This document shows, in pieces, positions 1-8,300 of a stretch of DNA of 59,148 bases; the stretch's first letter is position 1; each line of letters opens with the position of its first letter. Under the pieces are notes generated by a model, which saw nothing but the letters and a program-made list of their open reading frames with translations, did not search any database and was not told where the DNA came from. This DNA is from Methylobacterium longum (lineage in GTDB: Bacteria > Pseudomonadota > Alphaproteobacteria > Rhizobiales > Beijerinckiaceae): NCBI RefSeq assembly GCF_022179385.1, contig NZ_BPQS01000033.1, positions 1 to 59,148 of the forward strand, written 5' to 3'. Position numbers and translations under genes: made by a program.

Positions 1-346
1 CGCCACGCTGGTGGACGAGGCGACCCTGCGCGAGTGGCTGGTCAATGTCGGCCGCCGCTCCGCCGAGGAGCGCATCGCGCACCTCATGTGTGAGCTCTTG
101 CTGCGGCTGCGTGCGGTCGGCCGGACGGCCGGCGACGGCTACGCCTTGCCGATCACCCAGGAGGATCTGGCCGACACGACCGGCCTGACCAGCGTGCACG
201 TCAACCGCACGCTCGGAAGCCTGAAGCAGCGGGGGCTGATCGCGCTGTCCGGGCGGCAGCTGCGGATCCTGGATCTGGCCGGCTTGGAGACCCTGGCCGA
301 GTTCAAGCCCAACTACCTGCATCTGGGCGGGAGGGATGCTGCATGA
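1..346 (+). CDS. Crp/Fnr-family transcriptional regulator, 5'-truncated by the window edge
   Basis: Only the C-terminal part is present; the frame is open back to base 2, so the true start lies upstream. The visible portion holds the end of the dimerisation helix and a winged helix-turn-helix. The recognition stretch ITQEDLADTTGLTSVHVNRT is typical of the HTH_Crp domain. It is closely similar to the complete regulator at 671-1441, including the PNYLHL/PAYLHL C-terminus, so the two are probably tandem paralogues. Its stop overlaps the next small gene by four bases (ATGA), which implies co-translation. The ligand cannot be judged because the sensor domain is outside the window. Confidence 0.9.
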   Translation, partial: ATLVDEATLREWLVNVGRRSAEERIAHLMCELLLRLRAVGRTAGDGYALPITQEDLADTTGLTSVHVNRTLGSLKQRGLIALSGRQLRILDLAGLETLAEFKPNYLHLGGRDAA

Positions 347-591
347 GCCTGCAGCTTCAGCCCGTGCAGGTTGCCACGGGCAGCGAGGACCAGGAGAGCC
401 AGCTCGTGTTCCACGAGGGGTTTCTGGTCGCGATCCTGGTTCGACTCTCCGACCTGCATGAGACGGATGCCGGGAAGTGGTTCCTGGAAGCCGGGTTCGG
501 CCGGGTCACCGACATCTCGGGTCCGACCTTCGCCGACATCGACGAGGCGCAAGCCTGGATCTGCGCGCGTCTTGGATCGTCGGGCACCTGA
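343..591 (+). CDS. small hypothetical protein, 82 aa
   Basis: The start ATG overlaps the stop of the upstream Crp/Fnr gene (ATGA), so it is likely made from the same transcript. The protein is soluble and acidic with no membrane segment. It contains VFHEGFLVAILVRLSD and ends in a helical segment with DEAQAWICARLG. I do not recognise a characterised family. Its placement between two Crp/Fnr paralogues suggests an accessory role in the same circuit, which is inference only. Confidence 0.65.
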   Translation: MSLQLQPVQVATGSEDQESQLVFHEGFLVAILVRLSDLHETDAGKWFLEAGFGRVTDISGPTFADIDEAQAWICARLGSSGT

Positions 592-670
592 GCTGCCGCA
601 ACGTAGACGGGCGGCGGTACGTTGAGCTCTGACCGCCGAAGCATGGTGTTCTCACGCGAAGGGCAGGCAC

Positions 671-1441
671 GTGATGACCGGATCGCTTCACCCGCCCGAC
701 ACGCATCCGTTCGTGCGCAAGATGGAGAGCATCGCCCTCTTCCCCCTGTCGCGGGAGGAGCGGGCCGCGCTTTGCGCCCTGCCCATGCATGTGGCGCGTT
801 TCGACGCCTACCAGGACATCGTGCGCGAGGGCGACCGGCCGTCCCGCTGCTTCGCCCTGCTGGAGGGCTTTGTGGCCGCCTACAAGACGACGCCGTCAGG
901 CAAGCGTCAGGTCATGGCCTATCACGTCGTCGGGGACGTGCCGGACCTCCAGAGCCTGCACCTGAAGGTGCTCGACAACAGCATCGCGACCGTCAGCCCG
1001 AGCCGGATCGGCTTCGTGGAGCACGACGCGCTTCGTGTGCTGTTCCGGGAGCAACCGAAGCTGCTGGAGGTGTTCTGGCGCTCGACGCTGATCGATGCCG
1101 CCCTTGTCCGTGAATGGATGCTCAACATCGGACGCCGCGAGGCCTACACGCGCCTGGCCCACCTGTTCTGCGAGCTGATCACGCGCCTAGACGCCGTCGG
1201 GCTGGCCCCTGAACGAACCTGCGCAATGCCCATGACCCAGCCCGAGCTGGCTGACGCGCTCGGGATCACACCGGTCCATGTGAACCGCACGATGCGGGAT
1301 CTGAAGGCCGCCGGCTTGGTCACAGTCCGTGGCAGGCGGCTGACGGTGGAGGACTGGGAGGGGCTGAAGGCGGCGGCGGAGTTCGATCCGGCCTACCTGC
1401 ATCTGCGCAGCGAGGACGGCGCTAAGCTTCCGACTTCCTGA
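671..1441 (+). CDS. Crp/Fnr-family transcriptional regulator
   Basis: A complete 256-aa regulator. Residues about 20-130 form a cyclic-nucleotide-binding-like beta roll (VREGDRPSRCFALLEGFVAAY). A long dimerisation helix follows, then an HTH_Crp domain around residues 165-235 with MTQPELADALGITPVHVNRT as the DNA-contacting unit. There is no Fnr-type N-terminal cysteine cluster, so an iron-sulphur oxygen sensor is unlikely. The start is GTG at 671 or ATG at 674, with AGGGCAGG just upstream. It belongs to the large alphaproteobacterial Crp/Fnr group whose ligands are mostly unknown. It is a paralogue of the truncated gene at the left edge. Confidence 0.9.
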   Translation: MMTGSLHPPDTHPFVRKMESIALFPLSREERAALCALPMHVARFDAYQDIVREGDRPSRCFALLEGFVAAYKTTPSGKRQVMAYHVVGDVPDLQSLHLKVLDNSIATVSPSRIGFVEHDALRVLFREQPKLLEVFWRSTLIDAALVREWMLNIGRREAYTRLAHLFCELITRLDAVGLAPERTCAMPMTQPELADALGITPVHVNRTMRDLKAAGLVTVRGRRLTVEDWEGLKAAAEFDPAYLHLRSEDGAKLPTS

Positions 1442-1784
1442 AGGTGGACGCAGCTCAGCCCGGCAACACGCCGTTCGATCGGCGATCGCCGTGCTGATCG
1501 CCGGCATGAAACCACGCTGTGTAGCCCGCGCGGCTCGATCATCCGCCGCGCCGGATCGAACAGGTCACAGGCGAACACCATCGAGGCCCGGGAAGGCCCG
1601 AAGCGAGAGCGGAGACGACGTCCGCGTCCCTGCATCGCCGTCCATTGCCGTCCCAGCGCGGACCGGTGAACGACCACCCGACTGAGACTTGCGGCGCTCT
1701 CTCGACGCCAGCGGGCTCTGCCCGAGAGGGACATGCCCGCGTCGGAGCGGATCCGCCCCGAACGCGGGCAGGCACCCACACGCG
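1442..1784. other. intergenic stretch, no gene recognised
   Basis: About 340 bases between the 3' ends of convergent genes (Crp/Fnr on plus, thioesterase on minus). Short overlapping frames exist on both strands, but none shows a family motif or a good ribosome binding site. No clear terminator hairpin was seen. Confidence 0.5.
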
Positions 1785-2189
1785 CTATGATGAGGCGGGC
1801 CGCTTGTTGGCGAGACGTTTCTCGAGGCGCTTCAGGTCGATCACCACCCGCTCGTGCGTCCCAGTCCCGATCTGCTCGGCCTCATCCCAGGCCGCAACGC
1901 GGAATTGGATCTGACGTCCCGTGACGCCCACGACCTCGGCCTCCGCTCTCACCCGGTGCCCGACCGGGGTCGCCGCCATATGGCTCACGTCGACCTTCGT
2001 TCCGATGGCGCTCTCGCCGGGGTCGAGGAACTGGCGGATGGCGTTCAGAGCCGCGTTCTCCATCATCAGGATCATCATCGGTGTGGCAAAAACCGGCGGC
2101 AAGGTGCTGTCCTTGAACTGGCTTGCCAAATGTGGGGGACGGACCAGCATGGCGAAGCTGCCCCTCGTGCCCAACGGGATGTCTTGCAT
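1785..2189 (-). CDS. FlK-like hotdog acyl-CoA thioesterase
   Basis: A 134-aa single-domain hotdog protein, close to the roughly 139 aa of fluoroacetyl-CoA thioesterase FlK. The FlK active-site spacing is kept exactly: T36 in ATPMM, E44 (+8), G63 in AIGTKVDVSH (+27 from T) and H70 (+26 from E). These match T42, E50, G69 and H76 of FlK as I recall them. The GTHERVVID segment is also typical. It should hydrolyse a small acyl-CoA in the cytoplasm; specificity for fluoroacetyl-CoA cannot be inferred. I chose ATG 2189, preceded by GGAG, over the upstream GTG at 2213, which has no ribosome binding site. A decayed copy lies at 10857-11063. Confidence 0.85.
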   Translation of the reverse strand: MQDIPLGTRGSFAMLVRPPHLASQFKDSTLPPVFATPMMILMMENAALNAIRQFLDPGESAIGTKVDVSHMAATPVGHRVRAEAEVVGVTGRQIQFRVAAWDEAEQIGTGTHERVVIDLKRLEKRLANKRPASS

Positions 2190-2676
2190 ACGCGCGCTCC
2201 AGATCCGCTCCACCCTACCGGTTTGAACCGCCGAGCGCGCTGGGAGAACCGCACAACCGCCGGCCGGACTTCGCCGGGAGCGGCCGGTCCGCTCCGGAGC
2301 AGTCTCGCCGGGAAAGCGGACAGCCTCCTCCCGTGCGTGCGGCCGTCATGCTCGCGCGCGGGGGCCGCGCTGAGCCGTTGACGCCGGGTCGCCCTTCGCC
2401 AGAATCGCTGGACACCTGCTGGTGCCATCGAGTCCACATGATGCGACCCGGGTCGAGTCTCAGAGCCGCCCACCCCGAGCGGGACCCGAGAGGCGGGATG
2501 ACTGAACCTTGGCTTCAACGATCGCCTGAGCTCTACTGCAAACAGCGATCCGCCCGCTGTCGAGCACGATACCGTGTCGTGCGGAGGAGCCGGTCGGGCT
2601 TTGCTGGGGCATGCGCCTCGTTCGGCGTTCGACACCGAGACGGCCTCTCAGCGGCCCACACCCGACAGGAAGCCCG
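2190..2676. other. intergenic region upstream of thioesterase and kup
   Basis: About 490 bases between two divergent genes, so it should contain both promoters. No convincing protein-coding frame was found, and no palindromic operator stood out. Confidence 0.45.
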
Positions 2677-4572
2677 ATGATCTCCTCCGCCGGCGCTGTC
2701 TCGACCCCGGCCGCCGCTAAGCATCCGGTGCGACCTGCCCTGCTCCTGGGGGCGCTCGGGGTGGTCTTCGGCGACATCGGCACGAGCCCGATCTACGCCT
2801 TCCGGGAGTCGTTGAAGGCTGCCGGTGAGACCGCTGGCGAGGCGACCGTATTCGGTGTCCTCTCGATGGTGTTCTGGGCCGTCCTCCTCATCGTCGCCCT
2901 CAAGTACGTCGTGTTCGTCATGCGGGCGGACAACCAGGGCGAAGGCGGCACCATGGCGCTCCTGTCGCTGGCATTGCCTGTGGCGGGGAGACTGCGGCCA
3001 ACCCTGGCCATCATCGGGCTGGCGGGCGCTTCCCTGTTCTTCGGTGATGCGATGATCACGCCGGCCATCTCGGTCCTGAGCGCGATCGAGGGACTGCAAC
3101 TCGTCACTCCGGTCGTCACGCCCTACGTTGTGCCCATCGCCGCAGTCGTTCTGATTGGTTTGTTCGCGATCCAAAGCCGCGGCAGCGGCCGCGTCGGCTT
3201 CCTGTTCGGCCCCGTTATGGCCGCCTGGTTCCTGACCCTGGCGCTGTTCGGGCTGTATCACCTCCTGCAGCAGCCGCGCGTGCTCCTCGCCCTCGATCCC
3301 CGCTACGCGCTGGCCTACGTCGGCGATTCTGGGGCATCGAGCACCTTCGCCGTGCTCGGCTCGGTCTTTCTGGCGCTCACCGGCGGCGAGGCCCTCTACG
3401 CCGATATGGGCCACTTCGGTCGAGGCGCTATCCGGATCAACTGGTTTGCCTTCGTGCTGCCTGCGCTGGTGCTCAACTACCTCGGCCAGGGAGCCCTGGT
3501 CCTCACTGACCCCGCTGCGGCCGCCAATCCGTTCTTCCTGCTGTTTCCCGGCTGGCTGCTCGCCCCCTTCGTCGGGCTCACGACACTGGCCACGGTGATC
3601 GCCAGTCAGGCGGTCCTCTCCGGGGCTTTCGCTCTGGTGCAGCAAGCGATCCAACTCGGCGCCATTCCTCGGCTCGAGATCCGGCAGACCTCCGAGGAGT
3701 CCATCGGACAGGTATACGTGCCGCAGCTCAACTGGCTCTTGGCCGCCGTGGTATTGGGTCTCGTCTTCGGCTTCCGCTCGTCGGACGCGCTCGCCAATGC
3801 CTACGGCATCGCGGTCGCTGGCGACATGATGGTGACCACGCTCCTGGTGACCACCGTTGCCAACGGGCTCTGGCGCTGGCCGCCTTACTTGGTCTTTCCG
3901 ACGGCCGGCCTGTTCTTGATTCTCGACCTGACCTTCGTCGGTGCCAACGTCCACAAAATCCCGGCCGGGGGCTGGTTTCCGCTCCTGGTCGGCAGCGTAG
4001 CGCTGACGCTGATGCTCACGTGGCGAAAGGGCCGAGAGATCGCGTTCGAGCGGCGCGACAAGGATGCCGTCACGATGACGGATTTCATCGCCGGGCTCGA
4101 TGGACCGGACGCGCCGATCCGGATGCGCGGCACTGCCATCTATCTCACCAAGCAGACCCAGATCGTCCCCGCGGCGCTGGCGCTGAACGTCCGGCACAAT
4201 GGCGTGGTGCACGAGCGCATCGTGATGCTGAAGGTGACGACGGAGCGCGTGCCGCATGTTTCTGAGACGAAACGCGTGACGGTTGAGCCGTTGCCATCAG
4301 GATTCAGCCTCGTCTGGCTGACGTTTGGGTTCGCCGAAAAGCCCGATGTCATGGCGGCGCTGCGGCTGCATCGCGACGTGGTTGGAGTCGATCCGGACAC
4401 GGCCTCGTTCTTCATCGGGCGGGAGAAGCCGGTCCCGTCGCTGCGCCCAGAGCTGAGCTCTTGGCAGGAGCCGCTCTACGCCTTCATGGCCAGAAACGCC
4501 GTGCGCTCACCGGACTACTACCGCATCCCGCCGCCCCGCGTCGTCGAGCTTGGAACACAGGTCGAGATGTAG
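2677..4572 (+). CDS. kup: Kup-family potassium uptake transporter
   Basis: Low-affinity K+/H+ symporter of the KUP/HAK family in the inner membrane. The protein of 631 aa matches the usual length. The family signature GVVFGDIGTSPIYAFRE begins near residue 30, about twelve hydrophobic segments follow to about residue 455, and a soluble C-terminal domain of roughly 170 aa ends the protein. ATG 2677 is preferred: it has AGGAAG nine bases upstream, and the extension back to 2611 encodes an arginine-rich segment unlike other Kup N-termini. It stands alone as a single-gene unit, with convergent genes downstream. Confidence 0.95.
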   Translation: MISSAGAVSTPAAAKHPVRPALLLGALGVVFGDIGTSPIYAFRESLKAAGETAGEATVFGVLSMVFWAVLLIVALKYVVFVMRADNQGEGGTMALLSLALPVAGRLRPTLAIIGLAGASLFFGDAMITPAISVLSAIEGLQLVTPVVTPYVVPIAAVVLIGLFAIQSRGSGRVGFLFGPVMAAWFLTLALFGLYHLLQQPRVLLALDPRYALAYVGDSGASSTFAVLGSVFLALTGGEALYADMGHFGRGAIRINWFAFVLPALVLNYLGQGALVLTDPAAAANPFFLLFPGWLLAPFVGLTTLATVIASQAVLSGAFALVQQAIQLGAIPRLEIRQTSEESIGQVYVPQLNWLLAAVVLGLVFGFRSSDALANAYGIAVAGDMMVTTLLVTTVANGLWRWPPYLVFPTAGLFLILDLTFVGANVHKIPAGGWFPLLVGSVALTLMLTWRKGREIAFERRDKDAVTMTDFIAGLDGPDAPIRMRGTAIYLTKQTQIVPAALALNVRHNGVVHERIVMLKVTTERVPHVSETKRVTVEPLPSGFSLVWLTFGFAEKPDVMAALRLHRDVVGVDPDTASFFIGREKPVPSLRPELSSWQEPLYAFMARNAVRSPDYYRIPPPRVVELGTQVEM

Positions 4573-4721
4573 GCGACTGAGCCTTGAGCACCGATAACCG
4601 ACCGCACTCGTCGACGGCGCCCGAGAAAGGGGTGCGGGGCTCCTTCCGTGGCCGATGGCCGCCATCCCGCTCCACGCATTCAAATCTGAGGCGCGGCCTT
4701 TCGCTGCCTTTCAGAAGTCCG

Positions 4722-5318
4722 TCAGTCGCAACTCCCTGATTGCACCAAGACGTCGAGCCGATACTTGTCATCCCTGCCTTGGTGGGTGACGTACAAGAAG
4801 GTTCCGGCATCGTGGATGAAATACTCGGCCGCCTCATCGCCGGAAAGCGGGTAGTGCGTCTCCCCCGTCCAGTGCACCAGCACGACGACCCCACCCGGCT
4901 TCAGGCTCGTCCGGACACGCTCCACCAGCCGCGTCACGTCGCCGGCGTCGAGGTAGTAGACCACCTCCGACAGTACGATCAGGTCGAACAAGCCCGGCGG
5001 CCATTGTCCCGGCACCTGCGCGATCTCGAAGCGGACATGCGGCAGGCTACGGCACCGGTCGCGCGCCTGCGCCAGGGCGAGTTCCGACAGATCGAGGCTG
5101 ACGAGGGCGTCGCAGCGCTGAGCCAGCCTCTCGGTCAGCACCCCGATGGAGCAGCCGACTTCCAGGGCTGAGGCGTATCGGTCTCGCGGCAGCGCGTCGA
5201 GCGTGGCGGCGTACTTGGCGTGCTCGTAGGCGCTGGTGGCGAACTGCCAGGGATCGGGATCGGCGGTGTAGCGCTCGTCGAAGTAGCTCGGCGGCAGGGA
5301 GGCGGTGTGCCGGTTCAT
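4722..5318 (-). CDS. NodS-like SAM-dependent methyltransferase
   Basis: A 198-aa class I methyltransferase. SAM-binding motif I is ALEVGCSIGVLTERLA (residues about 50-65), followed by the acidic strand LVSLDLSELAL and motif LIVLSEVVYYL. The N-terminal SYFDERYTADPDPW box is characteristic of the NodS/nodulation methyltransferase family. In-frame sequence upstream to 5618 is a shadow of the acyl-CoA dehydrogenase. The chosen ATG overlaps that gene's TGA (ATGA at 5315-5318), so translation is coupled. It is the last gene of a four-gene minus-strand operon. In related genomes such methyltransferases sit with a glycosyltransferase, an acyl-CoA dehydrogenase and a PIG-L deacetylase; the deacetylase is missing here. 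Confidence 0.88.
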   Translation of the reverse strand: MNRHTASLPPSYFDERYTADPDPWQFATSAYEHAKYAATLDALPRDRYASALEVGCSIGVLTERLAQRCDALVSLDLSELALAQARDRCRSLPHVRFEIAQVPGQWPPGLFDLIVLSEVVYYLDAGDVTRLVERVRTSLKPGGVVVLVHWTGETHYPLSGDEAAEYFIHDAGTFLYVTHQGRDDKYRLDVLVQSGSCD

Positions 5319-6457
5319 CGTGCGTCCCACCCCTCGAAGAGGTCGCCGGCGCTGCCGCCGGCTCCCAGGATCTCGGCCGCCGCAGTCGTGAGGGCCCGAT
5401 CTGGTGCGGGCTGACGCAGGTAGGTGGCGAGGTCGCGGGAGAGCCGCTCCAGCGGGTGTTCGCGCAGGAAGCCCTGCAGGCCGACCGAACGCTGGGCGAG
5501 CTGCAGCACTTCGAGGCCGGCTTTCTCGACGGCCAATCTCGCCAAGTTGACGAAAGCGACCACGCGCTCCGGTGCGAGAGCGTCCTCCGTGACGGTCAAG
5601 GCTGCGCGTTCCACCCATTGTCGGGCGCCTTGAACCGCGATGGCGCCCTCGCCGAAGCGCGCGAGCTGGTGCGGGTCGTCACCTCGGCCGGTCGCCGAGA
5701 GGTGGCCCCGCCAAGCATCGAACACGGCCTCGATGCCCCCGAGCTGTACCGCTGCGAACCGCCATGCCCCGCCCGAGAAGGCGGGCTGCCGGTGGTAGTC
5801 GTCCCATCCGCCCAGGATCTCGTCCTGCGTGATGGCGATGCCCTCGAAGTCGACCGTGCCGGTGGCGGACGCCCGCATCCCGTGGACCCGCCAAGCCGTC
5901 AGGTCGGCGCGGCTCCCGGGGCTCAAGGGCACGACGAGCATCAGCGGCGGTGTGCCCGGCTCACGCTTGACGGTCACCAGGGCGCGGGTGACGAAGCCCG
6001 CCCCAGAGGCGAAGGATTTCACGCCGCGGAGCCGACCATCCTCTCCCAGCTTCAGGCAATCGCCGGGTGGGTCGGTGTTCCAGACGCCGAACAAGTGCCC
6101 CTTCTGAGCGTCCGCGAACAGCCGTGTTCGTTGAGCGGGGGTACCGTATCGGGCGACGAGCTGGACCGCGTTGACGTGGCCCTCGTATAGGCGGCCCAGA
6201 GCGAGGCTGCCGTAGCCGACCACGCGCAGGACGTCCGCGAGTTCGCCTGCCCCCGGCTCTTCGCCGAGGCCCATGCCGCCTTCAGCCGAAGGCACCGGTG
6301 CGGCGAGCAGGCCCAAACGGGCGAGGTCGGCGACATCGTCGGCCGGGAAGCCGCCGTCACGATCCTCGGCTTCCGCCCGCGTCGCGGACGTCGCGGCGAC
6401 CTCACGCGCCGCCATGACGGCATCGTAGGCCAGCTTGGATGGCGTCCTCTGGTCCAT
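5315..6457 (-). CDS. acyl-CoA dehydrogenase-family flavoprotein
   Basis: A 380-aa protein of the acyl-CoA dehydrogenase fold: helical N-domain (to about residue 120), beta middle domain with the FGVWNTDPPGD and KSFASGAGFV segments, and helical C-domain. It is a divergent member, so a DszC-like or specialised oxidase/dehydratase role is possible instead of beta-oxidation. The start is fixed by AGGAGG spaced seven bases from ATG 6457. It lies 14 bases after the LigD-phosphoesterase gene and overlaps the methyltransferase by four bases. Context (glycosyltransferase, methyltransferase) suggests modification of a small glycosylated or lipid-like metabolite; the substrate is unknown. Confidence 0.85.
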   Translation of the reverse strand: MDQRTPSKLAYDAVMAAREVAATSATRAEAEDRDGGFPADDVADLARLGLLAAPVPSAEGGMGLGEEPGAGELADVLRVVGYGSLALGRLYEGHVNAVQLVARYGTPAQRTRLFADAQKGHLFGVWNTDPPGDCLKLGEDGRLRGVKSFASGAGFVTRALVTVKREPGTPPLMLVVPLSPGSRADLTAWRVHGMRASATGTVDFEGIAITQDEILGGWDDYHRQPAFSGGAWRFAAVQLGGIEAVFDAWRGHLSATGRGDDPHQLARFGEGAIAVQGARQWVERAALTVTEDALAPERVVAFVNLARLAVEKAGLEVLQLAQRSVGLQGFLREHPLERLSRDLATYLRQPAPDRALTTAAAEILGAGGSAGDLFEGWDAR

Positions 6458-6471
6458 GTGCCTTCCTCCTG

Positions 6472-6981
6472 TCAGGCCGCTGCGGCGGCAATCTCCTCGG
6501 CCGTGCGACCGGTCGCAACCGAGCGCGGTCGCTCGTCCAGGATGTCCGGCGCTCCGGGCTGGCGCGCCGCCGCGTCCTGAGACTTGATCAGGAGCCAGGA
6601 GACATGCCGTTCGCGGGGCCGAGGTTTCATCCGCATGAGGCGCCACCGGCCGGCCAGCTTCTCGCCGTGCAGCGTGAAGGCGAGCGATCCCGATGCGAGC
6701 GCCGCAGCGGGGTTGCCGTCCGGTTCCCAGGTGCCGCGGTCCCACAGCAGCACGACGCCGGCCCCGTAGCTGCCCGGTGCGATCACGCCCTCGAAGTCGG
6801 CGTAATCCATGCCATGGTCCTCGACCGCGACCGCCAAACGACGCTCGCCCGCGATGAGACTCGGTCCGCGCGTCACCGCCCAGCTCTTGAGGACGCCGCC
6901 GAGTTCCAGGCGGAAATCGTAGTGCAACCGGCGGGCGGCGTGCTTCTGCACGCGGTAGATCAAGCCGCCGCCATCAGGCAT
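6472..6981 (-). CDS. stand-alone LigD-type 3'-phosphoesterase domain protein
   Basis: A 169-aa protein made only of the 3'-phosphoesterase domain found at the N-terminus of bacterial NHEJ ligase LigD. The metal and phosphate site is intact: H14, H20, D22, R24, H56 and Y60 keep the spacing of H42/H48/D50/R52/H84/Y88 in Pseudomonas LigD as I recall it. The family trims 3'-phosphates and 3'-ribonucleotides at DNA ends. No ligase or polymerase domain, and no Ku gene, is present in the window. The start at 6981 overlaps the end of the glycosyltransferase gene by eight bases. Its presence in a metabolic operon is odd. Confidence 0.9.
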   Translation of the reverse strand: MPDGGGLIYRVQKHAARRLHYDFRLELGGVLKSWAVTRGPSLIAGERRLAVAVEDHGMDYADFEGVIAPGSYGAGVVLLWDRGTWEPDGNPAAALASGSLAFTLHGEKLAGRWRLMRMKPRPRERHVSWLLIKSQDAAARQPGAPDILDERPRSVATGRTAEEIAAAAA

Positions 6982-8191
6982 TGCCGGGCCCCTCGACCGA
7001 CGTCGCGCCCAACCGACCCACGGCACGCGCGTTCTTGGATGCACCACCGCGGAGGAGGTTTTCCGTCCCCCGCATCAGGAACAGGACCAAGCTCGCAAGG
7101 CGGATGTGCTTCGGAAGCTCCCGCGGGCGAAGCGGCCGATAGACGAGGTGAGGGCTCGTGAACTCCACCGCGGCCAGGACAGCTCCGAACGCAGGCAGCC
7201 GGACGATGGCCTGCGCGTCGCCCGCCCGGATGCCGAGCCACGGCGCCCAATGCCGTGTGTGCGTCAATCGCCCGGACACGGAGAGGTGCCGAAGTCGACG
7301 GCGCCAAGCGAACCGGAACAGCGCACGCGGCAGTGGCTCAAGGCGCGGGTCGCACGGGCTCTCCGGCACCGCGCAGCGCAGCTTCATCGTGTCCGCTGCG
7401 CCGCCCGGCGCCCGCCCGTCGAGCCGGCCGGAGGTGACGACGAGGATATCCGGATCGTGCCGCACCCGCGCGTCACTCGACAGCAGCGACGAGACGAAGG
7501 CCTTGTCCTCGCCAACCGCGAGCGGCGGCATGCCGCCGACCTGCCGGTAGGTGGCGTGACGAACCGCGAGCGTGGCACCCGAGGTCGTCCAGTGCCGCGG
7601 CCACGGATCATGCGCGAGAGGGTTGAGCCGCGCCTCGATCTCAGTGAGCAGCGTCTCGTAACGACCCTCCAGCGCCCCGCGCGCGTGCAGGGCGGCGGGA
7701 AGGCGCGCGGCATCCGTCGCGTCGAGGGCGATCTTGCCGGCCACGGCGTCGGCTCCGGCCCTGATGGCGTCGAGGTTGCGGGCGACCCAGTCAGCCGGCA
7801 CCCGGCTATCCGCGTCCGTTGTCAGGATCACGCCGTCCGGTGTGCCGCTCTCCTCCAGCCACGCGGCTGCCGCCTCCATGGCCTCCCGCCGGGCCCAGCC
7901 GGCATTCGCGCCCGCGAAGATGCGCTCGACGATATGGATCGGCACGCCCAGCGTCGGCCGCAGGGCTGCGACCACGTGGGCGGTGCCGTCCGTACAATTG
8001 TTGAGGAACAGCACGATCCCCAGTCCGCTTCCCCGGAGGTCTTCCTGCTGATCGAGGGCCCGCAGGCAAGTCTCAATACGCTCAGCTTCGTTGCAGGCTG
8101 GGATGGCTACAACAGCCTGTAGGACCTGAGCTGCCCCGCTCCCGACTTCGCGGGAGAGCACCAATTGTACAGTATCGGACAACGTGCACAT
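6974..8191 (-). CDS. family 2 glycosyltransferase
   Basis: A protein of about 405 aa. The GT-A fold begins with VVAIPACNEAERIETCLRAL, contains FLNNCTDGT, and carries the metal-binding DxD region as TTDADSRVPADWV. A downstream VGEDKAFV segment corresponds to the acceptor-site ED motif. A C-terminal hydrophobic patch may contact the membrane. The start is uncertain; ATG 8191 leaves a plausible short N-terminal extension, whereas the frame runs open far upstream over the divergent MFS gene. It is the first gene of the operon leading to the phosphoesterase, dehydrogenase and methyltransferase. Sugar donor and acceptor are unknown. Confidence 0.85.
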   Translation of the reverse strand: MCTLSDTVQLVLSREVGSGAAQVLQAVVAIPACNEAERIETCLRALDQQEDLRGSGLGIVLFLNNCTDGTAHVVAALRPTLGVPIHIVERIFAGANAGWARREAMEAAAAWLEESGTPDGVILTTDADSRVPADWVARNLDAIRAGADAVAGKIALDATDAARLPAALHARGALEGRYETLLTEIEARLNPLAHDPWPRHWTTSGATLAVRHATYRQVGGMPPLAVGEDKAFVSSLLSSDARVRHDPDILVVTSGRLDGRAPGGAADTMKLRCAVPESPCDPRLEPLPRALFRFAWRRRLRHLSVSGRLTHTRHWAPWLGIRAGDAQAIVRLPAFGAVLAAVEFTSPHLVYRPLRPRELPKHIRLASLVLFLMRGTENLLRGGASKNARAVGRLGATSVEGPGNA

Positions 8192-8300
8192 CTCCGACCG
8201 GTCGCATCGCGACTGTCGGCGACCCGAGAACAACGTAGGGCGACGCTGCGCCACTACCTGGGGCTGCGACATCGCACACACGGACCGGAGACCGAACTCC
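8192..8300. promoter_or_regulatory. divergent promoter region, glycosyltransferase operon / MFS
   Basis: This 109-base gap separates divergent genes and must hold both promoters if the chosen starts are right. No specific operator or -35/-10 pair could be assigned with confidence. Confidence 0.35.

Noticed and set aside
2533..4257. Long minus-strand frame opposite kup (574 codons)
   Set aside because: Its composition (E/R/Q/H-rich, no domain) is what the antisense of a high-GC membrane protein gives; kup is certain on the plus strand.
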